DNA from: Herbaspirillum rubrisubalbicans | Lineage (GTDB): Bacteria; Pseudomonadota; Gammaproteobacteria; Burkholderiales; Burkholderiaceae_D | Direction: 5' to 3' | NCBI RefSeq assembly: GCF_003719195.1 | Contig: NZ_CP024996.1 | Coordinates: forward strand, 1,674,001 to 1,738,000 | Length of the DNA stretch: 64,000 nucleotides | Shown: positions 63,214 to 64,000 of the stretch, piece by piece | How positions within the stretch are numbered: position 1 is the stretch's first letter | Layout of the letters: every line of letters begins with the position of its first letter | Translations under genes and position numbers: made by a program | The notes under the pieces: generated by a model | Database searches by the model: none | What the model saw: only the letters and a program-made list of their open reading frames with translations | What the model was told of the DNA's origin: nothing

Positions 63214-63918
63214 CCCAAACATAAAACGCCGCGCCTTCTTTCATTGCTACGCAGATGAAGCCTCTGCCATAGATGTTCCGAATCTCGAAGCGGGTGTGGG
63301 CCAGCTGTGCCAGCTTCTTCCGGATGCGATAGATGATGGTGTCAATGCGATGCGGATCGACGATCTCGGCCGTGATGTTGAGGGCGTGCATCAGGTGTTC
63401 CGCACTGACCGGGAAGTGCGGGCTCAAGAACAGCGTGGTCAGGACCGCGCATTCCTTATCGCTCAATGCCAGGCGCTCATTGTGCGGGCTGACCAGCGTG
63501 CCGTTGCGGCGATACAGGGTCCAGGCCTCGGTATTGCCGGGTGCAGGCGTCTGCAGGATGTGCAGGCGCCGCAGGAAGGAACGTATGGTCGCCAGCAGCA
63601 GGCCTTCCCTGACCGGCTGGTGCAGAAAATAGTCGGCGCCGTCGTGCAGGGTCTTCTCCTGCGCGGCCTCGCTGATGTTCTCGCCGATGACGACGATGCC
63701 CAGCATCGGGAATTTCTGCCGCAGATCGGCCACCAGAGGACGAAAACTGCTGGTGATCCGATGCGTCTCGATGATCAGGATCGTGGGTTTTTTTTTTGAA
63801 TCTCCCCCTCCAGCGCCGACAGCGCCGTCACCGCCCTGACCGGCAGGCCACTTGCATGAAGAACCTTCAGCACATGACCCGGCCCCTCGCCTGGATGCTC
63901 TACGATTAACACTGCCAC
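63206..63918 (-). CDS. Receiver-like winged-helix regulator, reading frame broken at an A10 tract
   Basis: An atypical response regulator. A C-terminal winged-helix of the OmpR/PhoB type is visible (LALSDKECAVLTTLFL, HRIDTIIYRIRKKL, IYGRGFICV). Before it lies a receiver-like fold (PTILIIETHR, LGIVVIGEN, GADYFLHQPV), but the phosphoacceptor Asp, acidic pair and Lys are all missing, so it is a pseudo-receiver. The natural beginning, VAVLIVEHPGEG, is in another frame from GTG 63918, joined to the rest only if the A run at 63788-63797 is 8 or 11 bases. As sequenced (10 A) the frame is broken and the remaining open reading frame (from 63928) starts with an Arg/Gly-rich non-receiver stretch. Could be error, slippage or a phase switch. 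Confidence 0.7.
63788..63797. repeat. T10/A10 homopolymer inside the pseudo-receiver gene
   Basis: Ten consecutive T on the plus strand (A10 in the coding sense). Its length decides whether the upstream receiver-like frame (VAVLIVEHPG) joins the downstream frame. Such tracts are prone to slippage in replication and transcription and to base-calling error. Confidence 0.9.
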
Positions 63919-64000
63919 GTCGACTCACATCCCTAAAATGAAACAGCCCTGATAGTCCGCGCTCAACGGATGAGTATCATTGTTGGTTACGTTATACCCG

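Noticed and set aside
63798..63928. Arg/Gly-rich N-terminal extension of the pseudo-receiver frame
   Set aside because: It is out of frame with the receiver-like sequence VAVLIVEHPG and looks non-coding; it is open only because the A10 tract shifts the frame.

Overview
The window looks like chromosomal DNA of a GC-rich betaproteobacterium of the Oxalobacteraceae, most like Herbaspirillum. This is inferred from gene content and codon style: MdtABC pump plus NodT-type channel, class I fumarase beside murI, TamA/TamB, AcsA, a Bvg-like sensor beside a fimbrial operon, and many chemotaxis and c-di-GMP genes. I see no insertion sequence, prophage, CRISPR array or rRNA. Two tRNA genes (His and Ser) are present.

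Layout. 0-10.4 kb: a Spy-like periplasmic chaperone, then mdtA-mdtB-mdtC-outer membrane channel. 10.4-15.8 kb: fused pabB-pabC (minus strand), then an MdtD-like MFS transporter, an EamA transporter and a CorA-like metal channel. 15.8-23.1 kb: a TonB receptor followed by a tightly overlapped Opp/Nik-type ABC importer. Its promoter carries a 17-bp palindrome exactly between the -35 and -10 boxes. 23.1-25.0 kb: a membrane diguanylate cyclase with a small coupled gene. 25.2-31.1 kb: tamA-tamB. 31.4-33.2 kb: ferredoxin-NADP reductase and an orphan NarL-type regulator. 33.5-39.5 kb: tRNA-His, a yqhA-fumarase-murI operon, acsA and tRNA-Ser. 39.6-51.4 kb: an outer-membrane barrel, a Bvg/Evg-like phosphorelay kinase and its regulator, a decayed EAL fragment, and a chaperone-usher fimbrial operon with a divergent tip adhesin. 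51.4-54.8 kb: an unknown small protein, then a second TonB receptor behind a small His/Cys membrane protein whose promoter carries the same palindrome core. 55.0-59.7 kb: a chemoreceptor, a two-gene unit of unknown function with a TA-repeat promoter, and a periplasmic solute-binding-like protein. 59.7-62.6 kb: a MarR-controlled VOC protein and flavin hydroxylase. 62.5-63.9 kb: a GGDEF protein and a receiver-like regulator interrupted at an A10 tract.

How the parts fit. The strongest candidate for an under-described system is a metal-responsive pair of outer-membrane import loci, at 16.0-23.1 kb and 52.1-54.8 kb. They share an operator with TGCAACA/TGTTGCA arms. I infer a Zur-like (FUR-family) regulon. 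The first locus would import a metal-ligand complex across both membranes by TonB receptor plus Opp-type ABC importer, with no ligand synthesis genes in view. Also notable are the fimbrial/phosphorelay block with an eroded BvgR-like EAL gene, two 18-bp MarR operators, and two simple-sequence tracts (A10 and a TA repeat) placed where length changes could switch genes.

All calls come from reading the sequence and recalling family motifs. No database search was run.
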